The notes under the pieces were generated by a model. It was given only the letters and a program-made list of their open reading frames with translations. It was not told where the DNA came from and did no database searches. From Rhizobiales bacterium UBA1912 (lineage in GTDB: Bacteria; Pseudomonadota; Alphaproteobacteria; Rhizobiales; Devosiaceae), in NCBI GenBank assembly GCA_002337455.1, contig DDGC01000021.1, positions 62,001 to 126,000 on the forward strand: a stretch of DNA of 64,000 bases. Direction: 5' to 3'. A program made the position numbers and the translations under genes. This document shows positions 49,905 through 59,061 of the stretch, in pieces (position 1 is the first letter of the stretch; every line of letters begins with the position of its first letter).

Positions 49905-50831
49905 ATGAACGCGATGCCGCCTGGCTTTGACTGGAACCAGATGCGCGCCTTCCTCGCAACCATCGAGGCAGGCTCGCTTTCGGCTGCGGCCAGGGCCTTG
50001 GGGCTGACACAACCCACATTGAGCCGGCAAATCGCTGCTCTTGAGGACGATCTGGGCCTGTTGCTGTTCGAGCGGGTGGGACGGCGGCTGGCGCTGACCG
50101 AGACGGGGCGGCGGTTGGCCGGGCACGTGCAGGCCATGGGCGCGGCAGCCGATCGGATCGCCATTACGGCATCCTCCCAGTCGCAGGCTCTGGAGGGGCG
50201 GGTGCGGATCACGGCGGTGGACATTCTGGCCGCCCACGTTTTGCCGGCCATCCTGGAAAAGCTCTATGCGGTTGCGCCGGGGATCGAGGTCGAAATCATC
50301 GCGTCGAATTCGATCGACGACCTGATGCGCCGCGAGGCCGACATTGCCATTCGCCACGTCAGGCCCGAGCATGACGACCTTATTGCGCGGCGGTGCCGGG
50401 ACACCGAAGTGGGCCTTTATGCGGCTAAATCGTTTCTGGACAGGTTCGGGCGCCCGGCCCAACCGGGCGATCTGGCCCAAGCGCCATTTATCGGATTTGC
50501 ACCCGATGATTCCGTGGATCAGGAGCTGAACAAGCGCGGCATACCCGTGACCCGCACGAACTTTCGCTGGCTGTGCATCAGCTCGCTGGTGGGGCTTGAG
50601 CTCATTCGGCGCGGGCTGGGATTCGGACTGACATTTGCCGACGCAGCAGATCAGTTCTCAGACCTTGAACGCATCCTGCCCGATATGGAGCCCCTGCCGG
50701 CACCGATATGGCTCACCGTGCATCGCGAATTACGTACCAGCCCGCGTATACGCGTGGTCTTCGACCTGCTCGCTGAAGCGTTCAGCCCTGGAGGGGGCGC
50801 TAATTATGAAGTTCCAGAGAATCCTGGCTGA
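49905..50831 (+). CDS. LysR-family transcriptional regulator
   Basis: A 308-aa LysR regulator: N-terminal winged HTH at about residues 9-68 (FLATIEAGSLSAAARALGLTQPTLSRQIAALEDDLG), then a two-lobe effector domain (about 93-300). No Shine-Dalgarno is seen before the ATG. A -35-like TTGCCC (49870) and -10-like TATACA (49892) would start transcription almost at the ATG, so the mRNA may be leaderless. Divergent from the methyltransferase gene, its likely target. The 3' end overlaps the convergent protease gene by 32 bases. Confidence 0.92.
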   Translation: MNAMPPGFDWNQMRAFLATIEAGSLSAAARALGLTQPTLSRQIAALEDDLGLLLFERVGRRLALTETGRRLAGHVQAMGAAADRIAITASSQSQALEGRVRITAVDILAAHVLPAILEKLYAVAPGIEVEIIASNSIDDLMRREADIAIRHVRPEHDDLIARRCRDTEVGLYAAKSFLDRFGRPAQPGDLAQAPFIGFAPDDSVDQELNKRGIPVTRTNFRWLCISSLVGLELIRRGLGFGLTFADAADQFSDLERILPDMEPLPAPIWLTVHRELRTSPRIRVVFDLLAEAFSPGGGANYEVPENPG

Positions 50832-51486
50832 CCGTGTAACGCGATAGCGTTTCGAGGAAGGTCATGCCCAAAAGCGAGGTTTCGAGCGCATTGTCCTCGA
50901 CCACAAAGGCCCGGATATTGCGGCGCACGATGTTACCCACTTCGATTTGCTCGATCCGGATGGGCGCGGCAGCGCCTGTACCGTTGGCGGTCTGCACGGG
51001 GATGGTATAGCGCAGATTGTCGGTATCGATGCCGGCCGCATCTGCGTCGTCGTGGGAGAGCACAACGGCGCTGGCGCCAGTGTCGAAGATCATTGGCACC
51101 TTGGTGCCGTTGATTCGTGTATCGATGCTGAAACTGCCGCCAAACGAGCGGGAAACATGGACGTTTCCGGACTGCGGGTCGACGATGGCGGCTCCGGGCT
51201 GCAAGGCGCCGAACACCCGTTGGCCCATCCGCTCAATATCGCCGCGATAGGTGTAGCCGAGCACCAAAATGCCGCCAATGGCGATCCAGATGACAAATCC
51301 CGACAGGATTTCTCCCAGCCTGTGCCGCCGACCCACAAGCGCACTGGCTACAAGTGTCCCTATCACCACGAGCGGAATGGCGCTCGCCGTCTGGGCTTGC
51401 GTCAGTCCGAAAACAGCGCCGGCGTCGGCGCTGATGGCGACGGCAAGACCGACCACGATCAGGATGGCGAAAGCGACAAACAGCAT
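50800..51486 (-). CDS. Membrane-anchored retropepsin-like aspartic protease (TIGR02281-type)
   Basis: A 228-aa protein with three N-terminal hydrophobic segments (about 1-80), followed by a retroviral-type aspartic protease domain (about 95-228). The catalytic motif is IFDTGASAVVLS near residue 138. C-terminal LLGMTFLETLSRY is typical of the family. Start at ATG 51486 has GGAT upstream; a TTG seven codons earlier overlaps the cobS stop (TTGA) and is an alternative. Widespread in alphaproteobacteria, substrate unknown. The catalytic domain probably faces the periplasm. Confidence 0.85.
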   Translation of the reverse strand: MLFVAFAILIVVGLAVAISADAGAVFGLTQAQTASAIPLVVIGTLVASALVGRRHRLGEILSGFVIWIAIGGILVLGYTYRGDIERMGQRVFGALQPGAAIVDPQSGNVHVSRSFGGSFSIDTRINGTKVPMIFDTGASAVVLSHDDADAAGIDTDNLRYTIPVQTANGTGAAAPIRIEQIEVGNIVRRNIRAFVVEDNALETSLLGMTFLETLSRYTVSQDSLELHN

Positions 51487-51503
51487 GAAAGATCCAAATG
51501 GGT

Positions 51504-52334
51504 TCAACCGGCAATCATACGCATAAAGGTTGCCAATAGGGCAATTTCAAGCAGCGCCTGCAAAGCGCCGATAAGATCGCCCGTTTGGCCACCCACCAGC
51601 CGGTCACAAAGCCGTGTCCATCCCAATGCGATGAGCGCAGCGATGACGACCGCAACGACAAATCCTAAGGGGGGAACAAACGGAACGGCAAGCACCGCTG
51701 CAATACCGAGAGCGAAAACGAGCCCGAACCCGAAAGCGTTCCGCGAAAGTCGCCCGGCGGCGGCTGAGGCTCCACTGGCGCGCGCCGGCGGCAAGGCCAT
51801 TGCGATATAGAGACCGCCCGTGCGCGCGAGCAGCGCCGCGGCAAGCCACACCAGCGCTGCCGCCAACCCACCATAGGCCGAGAGCGCCGAAAGTGCAGCA
51901 ACCTTCAATCCCACGACAAAGACTATGGTCAGCACCCCATAGGTGCCGTGGCGGCTGTCCTTGAGGATTTCCAGCCGGCGCTCTGCGGTATGGCCACCAA
52001 ACAAGCCATCGGCTGCATCCGCCGCGGCGTCCTCACTCATGGCACCCGTCACGATGGCCGAACACGCAGCGGCGGCGATTGCCGCAAACAGCAGCGGAAT
52101 GCCACCGGCAACGGACAGCAAGAGCACGCAGGCCGGCCCAATCCCGATCAGGAGACTGGCGAGCGGCAGCACTCTGGCGATGCGATCGAGATTGGGGACG
52201 GCGTGTGGCCGCGCTCCGGTCGGCAAGCGCGAGAAAAAACGCAGTGCCATGACGAGGTCAGAGACCAAATCAACGGCCCTGGAAGGAGCATCGTCTTCGC
52301 CCGGGGTCCCGTTGCGGTTGTCGGCATCGCTCAA
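51504..52334 (-). CDS. cobS: Adenosylcobinamide-GDP ribazoletransferase CobS
   Basis: A 276-aa inner-membrane enzyme that joins adenosylcobinamide-GDP and alpha-ribazole to give adenosylcobalamin. The signature EDAAADAADGLFGGHTAE at about residues 101-118 and LKDSRHGTYG near 125 hold the acidic metal residues. About six membrane segments follow. The TTG at 52334 has GAGGA nine bases upstream and suits family length; the longer frame to 52616 lies over cobT. Divergent from cobT, 64 bases apart, so the two cobalamin lower-ligand genes share a promoter region. Confidence 0.88.
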   Translation of the reverse strand: MSDADNRNGTPGEDDAPSRAVDLVSDLVMALRFFSRLPTGARPHAVPNLDRIARVLPLASLLIGIGPACVLLLSVAGGIPLLFAAIAAAACSAIVTGAMSEDAAADAADGLFGGHTAERRLEILKDSRHGTYGVLTIVFVVGLKVAALSALSAYGGLAAALVWLAAALLARTGGLYIAMALPPARASGASAAAGRLSRNAFGFGLVFALGIAAVLAVPFVPPLGFVVAVVIAALIALGWTRLCDRLVGGQTGDLIGALQALLEIALLATFMRMIAG

Positions 52335-52398
52335 TTGCGTTTTTCCTCTTTTCGTCCCAAAAGAGCACCCCTCATACCACTCGAATCCGGGAGCGACC

Positions 52399-53415
52399 AT
52401 GTCTGCCCAAGCCTTCACCGATTTCCATGATCTCCTGATGCTCGGGCCGGACGGGGACGAGGCGGCGGTTGCGGCGGTAAGGGCGCGTGACGCGCAATTG
52501 ACAAAACCCGCCGGAGCGCTCGGCGAGATGGAATTTCTGGTCGAGCACATGGCGCGCTGGCAGGGCAAGGCCGAACCCACATTCGAAGACCCCATGGTGG
52601 CGATCTTTGCCGCCAATCACGGCGTGACCGATCAGGGCGTGTCGGCCTTTCCGCGCGATGTGACCAAGCAGATGGTCAACAATTTTACCAAGGGCGGGGC
52701 GGCAATCTCCCAGATTTGCGCCCTGCACGAAATCAATTTGCGGGTGTTCGAACTGGCGCTGGAGGTGCCGACGGGAGACATCACGGTCGTCCCGGCCATG
52801 GACGAGCGGACCTGCGCCGCAACCATTGCCTACGGTATGGAGGCCATTGCAGGCGACGTCGACCTTTTGTGCATCGGCGAAATGGGGATCGGCAACACCA
52901 CCGTCGCCGCAGCGATCTATGCTGCGCTCTATGGGGGGACGGGCGCTGACTGGGTAGGACGTGGCACGGGCGTTGACGATGCCGGACTTGAACGCAAGGC
53001 CGACGCGGTAGACAGGGCACTCGACCGCCATGCAGGGCGCCTCAACACACCTTTTGGAATTCTTGCCAATCTGGGTGGGCGCGAAATAGCGGCCATGGTC
53101 GGGGCGATCATCGCCACCCGGCATCAGAAGGTGCCGGTAATCGTCGACGGGTTCGTGGCAACTGCCGCGGCCGCCATTGCCCACGCGGTCAATCCAGCCT
53201 CGATCGATCACTGCCTGTTCGGGCATGTCTCGGCTGAGGGCGGTCACGCACTTGCGCTCGAAAGGATGTCCGCCAAGCCGTTGCTCGATCTCGGCATGCG
53301 GCTGGGGGAGGGGAGTGGCGCCGCAATGGCAGCCGTCCTGTGCAAGACGGCGCTGCACCTCCACAAGAACATGGCAACCTTCGCCGAAGCCGCCGTGGAC
53401 GAAAAATCGTCCTGA
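52399..53415 (+). CDS. cobT: Nicotinate-nucleotide-dimethylbenzimidazole phosphoribosyltransferase (CobT/CobU)
   Basis: A 338-aa cytoplasmic enzyme that makes alpha-ribazole phosphate from dimethylbenzimidazole and nicotinate mononucleotide. Family segments include LTKPAGALGEMEFLVEHMARW near residue 34, NHGVTDQGVSAFP near 74, GEMGIGNTTVAAA near 162 and the catalytic Glu in LGEGSGAAMA near 302. The ATG at 52399 has GGAG six bases upstream. The gene is called cobU in some alphaproteobacteria and cobT in enterics. Confidence 0.92.
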   Translation: MSAQAFTDFHDLLMLGPDGDEAAVAAVRARDAQLTKPAGALGEMEFLVEHMARWQGKAEPTFEDPMVAIFAANHGVTDQGVSAFPRDVTKQMVNNFTKGGAAISQICALHEINLRVFELALEVPTGDITVVPAMDERTCAATIAYGMEAIAGDVDLLCIGEMGIGNTTVAAAIYAALYGGTGADWVGRGTGVDDAGLERKADAVDRALDRHAGRLNTPFGILANLGGREIAAMVGAIIATRHQKVPVIVDGFVATAAAAIAHAVNPASIDHCLFGHVSAEGGHALALERMSAKPLLDLGMRLGEGSGAAMAAVLCKTALHLHKNMATFAEAAVDEKSS

Positions 53416-53502
53416 GCGGAACTGTGAAATCGTGTCCGACTGGTGCTTTTCGCACCCGTCGGGACGCCGGTAAATTGAAGTTGCTTTTGACGGAGAAACG
53501 CC

Positions 53503-54186
53503 ATGTATGCGCTCTATATCGCCAACAAGAATTATTCCTCGTGGTCGCTGCGGCCCTGGGTTCTGCTCACGACGCTCGGCATCGATTTCGATGAGCGCTT
53601 CGTGCCGTTCCTGCAGGGCTCCAGCTATGAGGAATTCCGCAAGTTTTCGCCGACGGGCCTCGTGCCATGCCTTGTGGATGGCGACCTGACCGTCTGGGAT
53701 TCGCTGGCCATCACCGAATATGTAGCCGAAGACCATCCCCAGGTCTGGCCCGCGGATCGGGCAGCGCGCGCCTGGGCGCGATCGGCCACGACCGAGATGC
53801 ATTCGGGGTTATCGGCCCTGCGCAATATCTGCGGCATGAATATCGGCGTCCGGGTGCGCATGCACGAAGTCAGCGCAGCGTTGCAAGCCAATCTCGACCG
53901 GTTGGACGAACTTTGGAGCGAGGGCCTTGCGCGCTTCGGCGGGCCGTTTCTCGCCGGCGAGACATTTACGGCGGTCGACGCGTTCTTTTGTCCGGTCGCC
54001 TTCCGCATGCAGACCTACGGACTGAAGCTCAGCGATACCTCCATGGCCTATGCCGAAAGGCTTCTGGCACTGCCGGCCATGAAGGAGTGGTATGAAGCAG
54101 GGCTCGCCGAGACCATCCGCGATGAACCCCATGACGCCGAAATCGCCCTGGCAGGAGTGCTTGTCGAGGATCTACGGGCCGTCTAG
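53503..54186 (+). CDS. Glutathione S-transferase family protein
   Basis: A 227-aa GST: thioredoxin-like N-terminal domain (about 1-80) with NKNYSSWSLRPW near residue 8 (Ser/Tyr at the glutathione site) and the cis-Pro loop GLVPCLVDG near 53, WDSLAITEYVAE near 65. A helical C-terminal domain has the ALSAL/AVDAFF pattern near 160. Likely cytosolic detoxification or a catabolic glutathione-dependent step. GGAG-type site precedes the ATG. Its stop overlaps the convergent histidine kinase stop by four bases. Confidence 0.88.
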   Translation: MYALYIANKNYSSWSLRPWVLLTTLGIDFDERFVPFLQGSSYEEFRKFSPTGLVPCLVDGDLTVWDSLAITEYVAEDHPQVWPADRAARAWARSATTEMHSGLSALRNICGMNIGVRVRMHEVSAALQANLDRLDELWSEGLARFGGPFLAGETFTAVDAFFCPVAFRMQTYGLKLSDTSMAYAERLLALPAMKEWYEAGLAETIRDEPHDAEIALAGVLVEDLRAV

Positions 54187-55706
54187 GAGGCTTCGGAGTA
54201 GATCTCAAGCTTGTTGCGCTGCTCGACCACGGGCGCGATGCCTTCCATGACGCGGGCGCGGGGGAAGGTGGCGATCACTTCTGTGCCGAAGCGCAGCTTG
54301 GAGAACAGGTCGAACCGGCCCTGATGAAGGTCCATGATCTTCTGCACGATGGGCAGGCCAAGTCCGGCGCCCTGTTCGGCCGTCTTTTGCGCCAATGACC
54401 CCTGGCCAAAGGACGACAGGACGGTTTCGATTTCTTCTTCCGGGATACCGGGGCCGTTGTCGACTACCGAGATGAATTGCCCGCCATCGGTGGACCGTCC
54501 CACAGTCAGGACGATCTTGCCCGACTGCGGGGTAAACTTGATGGCGTTCGAGAGCAGGTTGAGCACGACCTGACGCACGGCGCGCTCGTCGCCCCAGATT
54601 TTGGGGAGCCCTTCACCGGCCTCGAACTGGAGGTCGACATTCTTTGACCGGGCCCGGATTTCGAGCATGCGGCGGCAATCGTCGGAAATATCGACAAGGG
54701 AAATGCCCTCTTCGTTGAGGTCGTACTTGCCGGCTTCGATGCGTGAGAGGTCGAGTAGTTCATTGATGAGCGTCAAAAGGTGCTGTCCGCTGGCATGAAT
54801 ATCGCCAGCATATTCCTTGTATTGCGGCACGGCGTGCGCGCCGAGCAACTCGGACTTGAGCACCTCGGAAAAGCCGATAATGGCGTTGAGCGGTGTGCGC
54901 AGTTCGTGGCTCATGGTGGCGAGGAAGCGCGACTTGGCGATATTGGCCTGCTCGGCGTGCCGCCGGGCCTCGTCCGACATCGTGCGGGCTTCTTCGAGTT
55001 CGAGGATCAGCGCGTCCTTTTCCCACTGATGCTCGAGATTGCCGATTTCGGACTTGTAGAGCTGGCGGGTGAGGAACAGGAAAAAGAAGAAGGCGCCGAT
55101 GGTCACGACCGACATCGCATAGTTGAGCGTGCCACCGCTCCAGATGAGCATGGCGGCCACTGTCACCGTTCCCGGGAAAGTCGTAACCAGCGTGGCGCTG
55201 GGCAGCGTGCGGGTGGCAACGGCGTTCGCCGCGACGCCGACCAGCAGCATGGCAAAGATGATGATCTGGATGTCCTGCCCGCCACCACCGATGGTGAGAA
55301 CCGGCAGGGTGGCCCATGACAGCCCGGTGATCGTTTCCGCGATGATAAAGGTCTGCGTCCAGCGGCGGGGATTGAACTTGGACGAGCTCTGCTTGCGGAA
55401 CCGCCGGCAGATCATGGCGACACCCAGATTGGCAACGCCAACGACACTGGCCCAAAGCGCAGCAATTACCGGATCGATCCAGAGAACGGCGGCGAGCGAC
55501 AGGATGCTCAGCAAGATGAGGGTGGGCAGGAGGCTGGTGAGCCGGGCATCAGCATATTCGGCCAGCAACTCGTAATCGAAAGTGGCCCGCGTGCCTGAGC
55601 TGGAGGTCAGCCTCTGGCGGGCGTCGAGAACAGCACGCTGAACCGTACGGCGCGATTCTCCCCGACGCGGCGCTTCGGTGGCACGGTTTGGCTGGCTGGA
55701 CGCCAT
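54183..55706 (-). CDS. Membrane-bound sensor histidine kinase
   Basis: A 507-aa kinase. Residues about 1-50 are cytoplasmic; about 55-215 form up to six membrane segments with only short loops. A linker helix (about 220-265) leads to the HisKA domain with MSHELRTPLNAIIGFSEVL near 268 and a HATPase domain with N box LLSNAIKFTP, G1 VVDNGPGIPEEE and G2 GAGLGLPIVQ. No receiver domain and no response-regulator gene is adjacent, so the partner is elsewhere. The signal is unknown, perhaps membrane state. Confidence 0.9.
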   Translation of the reverse strand: MASSQPNRATEAPRRGESRRTVQRAVLDARQRLTSSSGTRATFDYELLAEYADARLTSLLPTLILLSILSLAAVLWIDPVIAALWASVVGVANLGVAMICRRFRKQSSSKFNPRRWTQTFIIAETITGLSWATLPVLTIGGGGQDIQIIIFAMLLVGVAANAVATRTLPSATLVTTFPGTVTVAAMLIWSGGTLNYAMSVVTIGAFFFFLFLTRQLYKSEIGNLEHQWEKDALILELEEARTMSDEARRHAEQANIAKSRFLATMSHELRTPLNAIIGFSEVLKSELLGAHAVPQYKEYAGDIHASGQHLLTLINELLDLSRIEAGKYDLNEEGISLVDISDDCRRMLEIRARSKNVDLQFEAGEGLPKIWGDERAVRQVVLNLLSNAIKFTPQSGKIVLTVGRSTDGGQFISVVDNGPGIPEEEIETVLSSFGQGSLAQKTAEQGAGLGLPIVQKIMDLHQGRFDLFSKLRFGTEVIATFPRARVMEGIAPVVEQRNKLEIYSEAS

Positions 55707-55975
55707 CGAACTCTCGTTACGCTACTCAACTGCTCATCGGGCCAGCAAAATCATGCCTGCCCGTACACGAGCCGTAACGCTAAGCCACGCGTGGTTAACA
55801 GGACGTTGAACGGCCCCCGACAGTTAGACGCAATTTTCACCATACTTGGCGGGAGGCCCGCTGGCTGGCCGGTTCCGGAACTCGGCCGTGTGGAAAATAC
55901 TGTGCATCAGTCTTGCGCTCTCTGCCTTGACAGCAGCAATGCGGGCACGTCAAATGCCACGCCGAGGCGGACGAT

Positions 55976-55993
55976 TTTCCAGAATACTGGAAA
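55976..55993. promoter_or_regulatory. Inverted repeat TTTCCAG-N4-CTGGAAA upstream of the Lrp-type gene
   Basis: Perfect 7-bp arms around AATA, 39 bases before the Lrp/AsnC start. The rest of the 325-base gap between the histidine kinase and this gene holds no gene I can recognise. A site for autoregulation by the Lrp-type protein is plausible but unproven. Confidence 0.45.
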
Positions 55994-56031
55994 TTTTCGT
56001 TGATTTTAAGAATACTATTTCAGGGGCTTCC

Positions 56032-56508
56032 ATGGCGCTCGACAAACTCGACCGCAAAATTCTCCAGCTTTTACAAAAGGATGCCACGATGCCAGTGGCG
56101 GAAATCGGTCGCAAGGTCGGCCTTTCCACAACACCATGCTGGCGCCGCATCCAGAAAATGGAGGAAGAAGGCGTCATCAAGCGCCGCGTTGCCGTGCTCG
56201 ACCCCGAAAAGGTCAATGCGGGCGTCACCGTGTTCGTCGCGGTCAAGACCAACGAGCATAACGATGCCTGGCTGCGTAAATTCGCCGCCGTGGTCGAGGA
56301 TTTTACTGAGGTTGTCGAGTTTTACCGCATGAGCGGAGATGTCGACTATCTGCTGCGCGTGGTCGTCCCGTCGATCCAAGCCTATGACGTATTTTACAAG
56401 AAGCTGATCTCCAAGATCGCGCTGTCCGACGTCAGCTCGTCATTCGCCATGGAGCAGATCAAATATACGACGGCCCTGCCGCTCGAATTTGCGGTAGTCG
56501 GGGACTAG
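56032..56508 (+). CDS. Lrp/AsnC-family transcriptional regulator
   Basis: A 158-aa regulator: AsnC-type HTH at about residues 3-60 (LDRKILQLLQKDATMPVAEIG, then STTPCWRRIQKMEEEGVI) and a RAM ligand-binding domain (about 70-150). The ATG at 56032 has AGGGG six bases upstream; the longer frame to 55846 crosses the palindrome and lacks coding character. Such proteins sense amino acids. Its stop overlaps the convergent moaA stop by four bases. Target genes are unknown. Confidence 0.92.
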   Translation: MALDKLDRKILQLLQKDATMPVAEIGRKVGLSTTPCWRRIQKMEEEGVIKRRVAVLDPEKVNAGVTVFVAVKTNEHNDAWLRKFAAVVEDFTEVVEFYRMSGDVDYLLRVVVPSIQAYDVFYKKLISKIALSDVSSSFAMEQIKYTTALPLEFAVVGD

Positions 56509-57518
56509 CCGCCGGTCACCGACATATGCCGCCCGACAGCAGGAGCAGAGCGGCGTTCGATCACGAAATCATGGCCCTTGGGTTTAAGGATCATCGCGCG
56601 GTCGAGTGCGGCATCCAGACCTTCTGAACCACCCTCGCGCAAGGCGGCGCGCAGATCGACGCGGTCTTCCTGGCCCAGGCACATATAGAGCTGGCCCGTG
56701 CAGGTCAGTCGTACCCGATTGCAGCTCTCGCAGAAATTGTGGCTGAGCGGCGTGATGAACCCGATGGTGCCGCCGGTCTGTTCGACCCGCATGTAACGGG
56801 CCGGCCCGCCCGTGCGCTTGACAATCGGCGTGAGCGTGAAACGCTCGGCAAGCCGGTCACGAACAGTGCGCAGGGACAGGTGAGTGTCGGCGCGGTCGAA
56901 AGTGACATCGCCAAGTGGCATTTCCTCGATGAGGGTCAACTCGAACCCTTCCGAATGGGCCCACTCGAGCATGGGCAATATCTCGTCTTCGTTGACGTCC
57001 TTGATCGCCACCATGTTGAGCTTGACCGACAGCCCCGCGTCGCGGGCCGCATAGATGCCGTCGAGCACTTGCGGCAAGCGCCCACGCCGGGTGATCGCCG
57101 TAAACTTTTCGCCGTCGAGCGTATCGAGGGAAACATTGACCCGGCGGATACCCAGTTCGACGAGGCGTGCTGCATGCTTTGCGAGCTGGCTGCCATTGGT
57201 GGTCAGGGTCAACTCGTCGAGCTCACCTTGGCCCAGATGGCGTTCCGAAAGCGCCTCGATGAGTTTGATAATGTCGCGGCGCACCAATGGCTCGCCGCCC
57301 GTCAGTCTGACTTTACGAACTCCGCGCCGGACGAAGGCGCCGATAACCTCCTGGATTTCCTCGAAGCTGAGCACCTCGCTCTTGGGCAGGAAGACCATGT
57401 CTTCGGCCATGCAATAGGTGCAGCGAAAATCGCAGCGGTCTGTCACCGAAACCCTCAAATAGGTGACGTGCCGGCCAAAACTGTCAACGAGAGGGCGCTG
57501 GGTCGTTTGATTTGTCAT
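56505..57518 (-). CDS. moaA: GTP 3',8-cyclase MoaA (molybdopterin biosynthesis)
   Basis: A 337-aa radical SAM enzyme that starts molybdenum cofactor synthesis from GTP. The first iron-sulfur motif is in CDFRCTYC near residue 28, TGGEPLVRRDI near 75, and the second cluster Cys residues are in FCESCNRVRLTC near 265 with a later Cys. The C-terminal GG needed for activity is present (SVTGG end). Length is standard. It is isolated from other moa genes in this window. Confidence 0.95.
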   Translation of the reverse strand: MTNQTTQRPLVDSFGRHVTYLRVSVTDRCDFRCTYCMAEDMVFLPKSEVLSFEEIQEVIGAFVRRGVRKVRLTGGEPLVRRDIIKLIEALSERHLGQGELDELTLTTNGSQLAKHAARLVELGIRRVNVSLDTLDGEKFTAITRRGRLPQVLDGIYAARDAGLSVKLNMVAIKDVNEDEILPMLEWAHSEGFELTLIEEMPLGDVTFDRADTHLSLRTVRDRLAERFTLTPIVKRTGGPARYMRVEQTGGTIGFITPLSHNFCESCNRVRLTCTGQLYMCLGQEDRVDLRAALREGGSEGLDAALDRAMILKPKGHDFVIERRSAPAVGRHMSVTGG

Positions 57519-57649
57519 CGGGCGAATATAGGCGCAATTGCACTTGGCGAAAAGCCGCGTGCTATCGCTGGGATGTGGGCATCGACATTGGTAGCGTTGA
57601 CAGACACTCCGAACTGCCGTTCTAGAGACAAAACCGGAGATTGCAGAAC

Positions 57650-58354
57650 GTGAGTGAAGACCTCAAGCGCAAGGCGGCCGAAGCGGCCATGTCGGAAATC
57701 CGCTCAGGCATGCGGATCGGGCTCGGTACCGGCTCCACGGCCAAGCACTTTGTCGATTTGCTCGGCGCGGAAGTGGCAAAGGGATTCGAGTGCCTTTGCG
57801 TGCCGACATCGGAGGCGACTGCCGCGCAGGCGCGAGGGCTCAATATTCCGCTGACCACGCTCGACGACATCGATAGCCTCGACGTCACGATCGACGGCGC
57901 GGACGAGATTGACCGCGATTTTCAACTCATCAAGGGCGGCGGGGGAGCACTGCTGCGCGAAAAGATCGTCGCCGCGGCTTCGACGCGCATGATCGTGATT
58001 GCCGACCAAACCAAACTCGTGGACACGCTGGGCAAGTACCCCCTGCCGATTGAGGTCAACCTTTTTGGCCTTACTGCAACCGAAAAGGCGATTGCCGCAG
58101 TGATGGCCCGATTTGGCGCCGAGGGCGGGAAAGCGCTGCGGAAAAAAGCGGATGGTGAAACCTTCGTTACCGACGGCGGACACTACATAGTGGACGCATC
58201 TTTTGGCCGTATTTCAGACGCAAAAGCACTTTCGCTGGCACTGCTCGAAATACCCGGCGTCGTCCAGCACGGGCTGTTCATCGATTTGTGTTCCGACGCC
58301 TATCTTGCTACGCCCGGGGGGACTATCAAGCTCTCCGAGCACCCGAAATCATAA
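57650..58354 (+). CDS. rpiA: Ribose-5-phosphate isomerase A
   Basis: A 234-aa enzyme interconverting ribose 5-phosphate and ribulose 5-phosphate in the pentose phosphate pathway. Substrate-binding motifs are GLGTGSTAKHFV near residue 24, DGADEIDRDFQLIKGGGGALLREK near 84 and IADQTK near 120. The GTG at 57650 is preferred since GGAG lies 11 bases before it, while a TTG at 57641 is too close. Followed by DUF2059 and gor as in many Hyphomicrobiales. Confidence 0.94.
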   Translation: MSEDLKRKAAEAAMSEIRSGMRIGLGTGSTAKHFVDLLGAEVAKGFECLCVPTSEATAAQARGLNIPLTTLDDIDSLDVTIDGADEIDRDFQLIKGGGGALLREKIVAAASTRMIVIADQTKLVDTLGKYPLPIEVNLFGLTATEKAIAAVMARFGAEGGKALRKKADGETFVTDGGHYIVDASFGRISDAKALSLALLEIPGVVQHGLFIDLCSDAYLATPGGTIKLSEHPKS

Positions 58355-58385
58355 CCCGTTCATTTCGTAAGGGACCGTACGCACA

Positions 58386-58949
58386 ATGACTTTCCTGCCC
58401 ACTCTGCGCCGGCTCGTTGCGGCGCTTGTCCTGTCCGGCGCCGCACTGGTGGCGGCAGCCCCCGCCAACGCGCAACAGGAAATTTCTCCCGAGCATCTCG
58501 CAAAGGCGCGCGAATACGTGGACATGACCGATTCCGCGCAACTCTATGAGCGCACGCTCGTCGAGATGGGCTTGCGTGTCATGCGCCTGATGATCCAGGA
58601 AGATCCGTCACTGCGCGATCCGCTGATCAACGCGCTGCAGACGGTTTATGACGGCTATCTCGTCGACCGCGACCCGCTCTACGACCAGTTCGCGCGCATC
58701 TATGCAATCCGCTTTTCGCTCGAAGAGCTCCAACAGATCGTGGATTTCTATGAAACGCCGGTCGGCCAGAGGCTGTTGAGCCAGAATGCGGGCATCAACG
58801 AGGACCTTCAGCTTGCGCTTGGCGTCTGGAGCCGCAACACGAGCAACGAATTCCTCTCCCGCGTCCGCGCTGAACTGCGCAACCAGGGGTATAACGCCCC
58901 AGAGGTCGAAGCACCTGCGGCCGAAGAAGAGGAAGCGGCACCGCAATAA
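58386..58949 (+). CDS. DUF2059-domain secreted protein
   Basis: A 187-aa protein with a clear signal peptide (LRRLVAALVLSGAALVAAAP, cleavage near ANAQQ, residue 31). The mature part carries the DUF2059 helical region (about 85-150), including YAIRFSLEELQQIVDFYETP, and ends in an acidic, Ala/Glu-rich tail. Periplasmic; function unknown for the family. It is 31 bases after rpiA and followed by a strong terminator, so rpiA and this gene form a unit. Confidence 0.88.
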   Translation: MTFLPTLRRLVAALVLSGAALVAAAPANAQQEISPEHLAKAREYVDMTDSAQLYERTLVEMGLRVMRLMIQEDPSLRDPLINALQTVYDGYLVDRDPLYDQFARIYAIRFSLEELQQIVDFYETPVGQRLLSQNAGINEDLQLALGVWSRNTSNEFLSRVRAELRNQGYNAPEVEAPAAEEEEAAPQ

Positions 58950-58975
58950 GGTCCGCGTCTTCACGTTTGCTTTAG

Positions 58976-59004
58976 CCCCCGTCCGGAAGGACGGGGGTTT
59001 TTTT
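58976..59004 (+). terminator. Rho-independent terminator
   Basis: Stem CCCCCGTCC (58976-58984) with GGACGGGGG (58989-58997), GGAA tetraloop, then seven T. It ends the rpiA-DUF2059 transcript before gor. Confidence 0.92.
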
Positions 59005-59061
59005 GTGCGCGTCGGGCGCTTATATCGTGTCGTCAAAACACATGAGCGGTGCGGGGTTCCC

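Noticed and set aside
52372..53802. 476-aa open frame on the minus strand opposite cobT
   Set aside because: It mirrors cobT, whose motifs and length are clear; the translation is rich in His, Arg and Gly without any domain. High GC creates such shadows.
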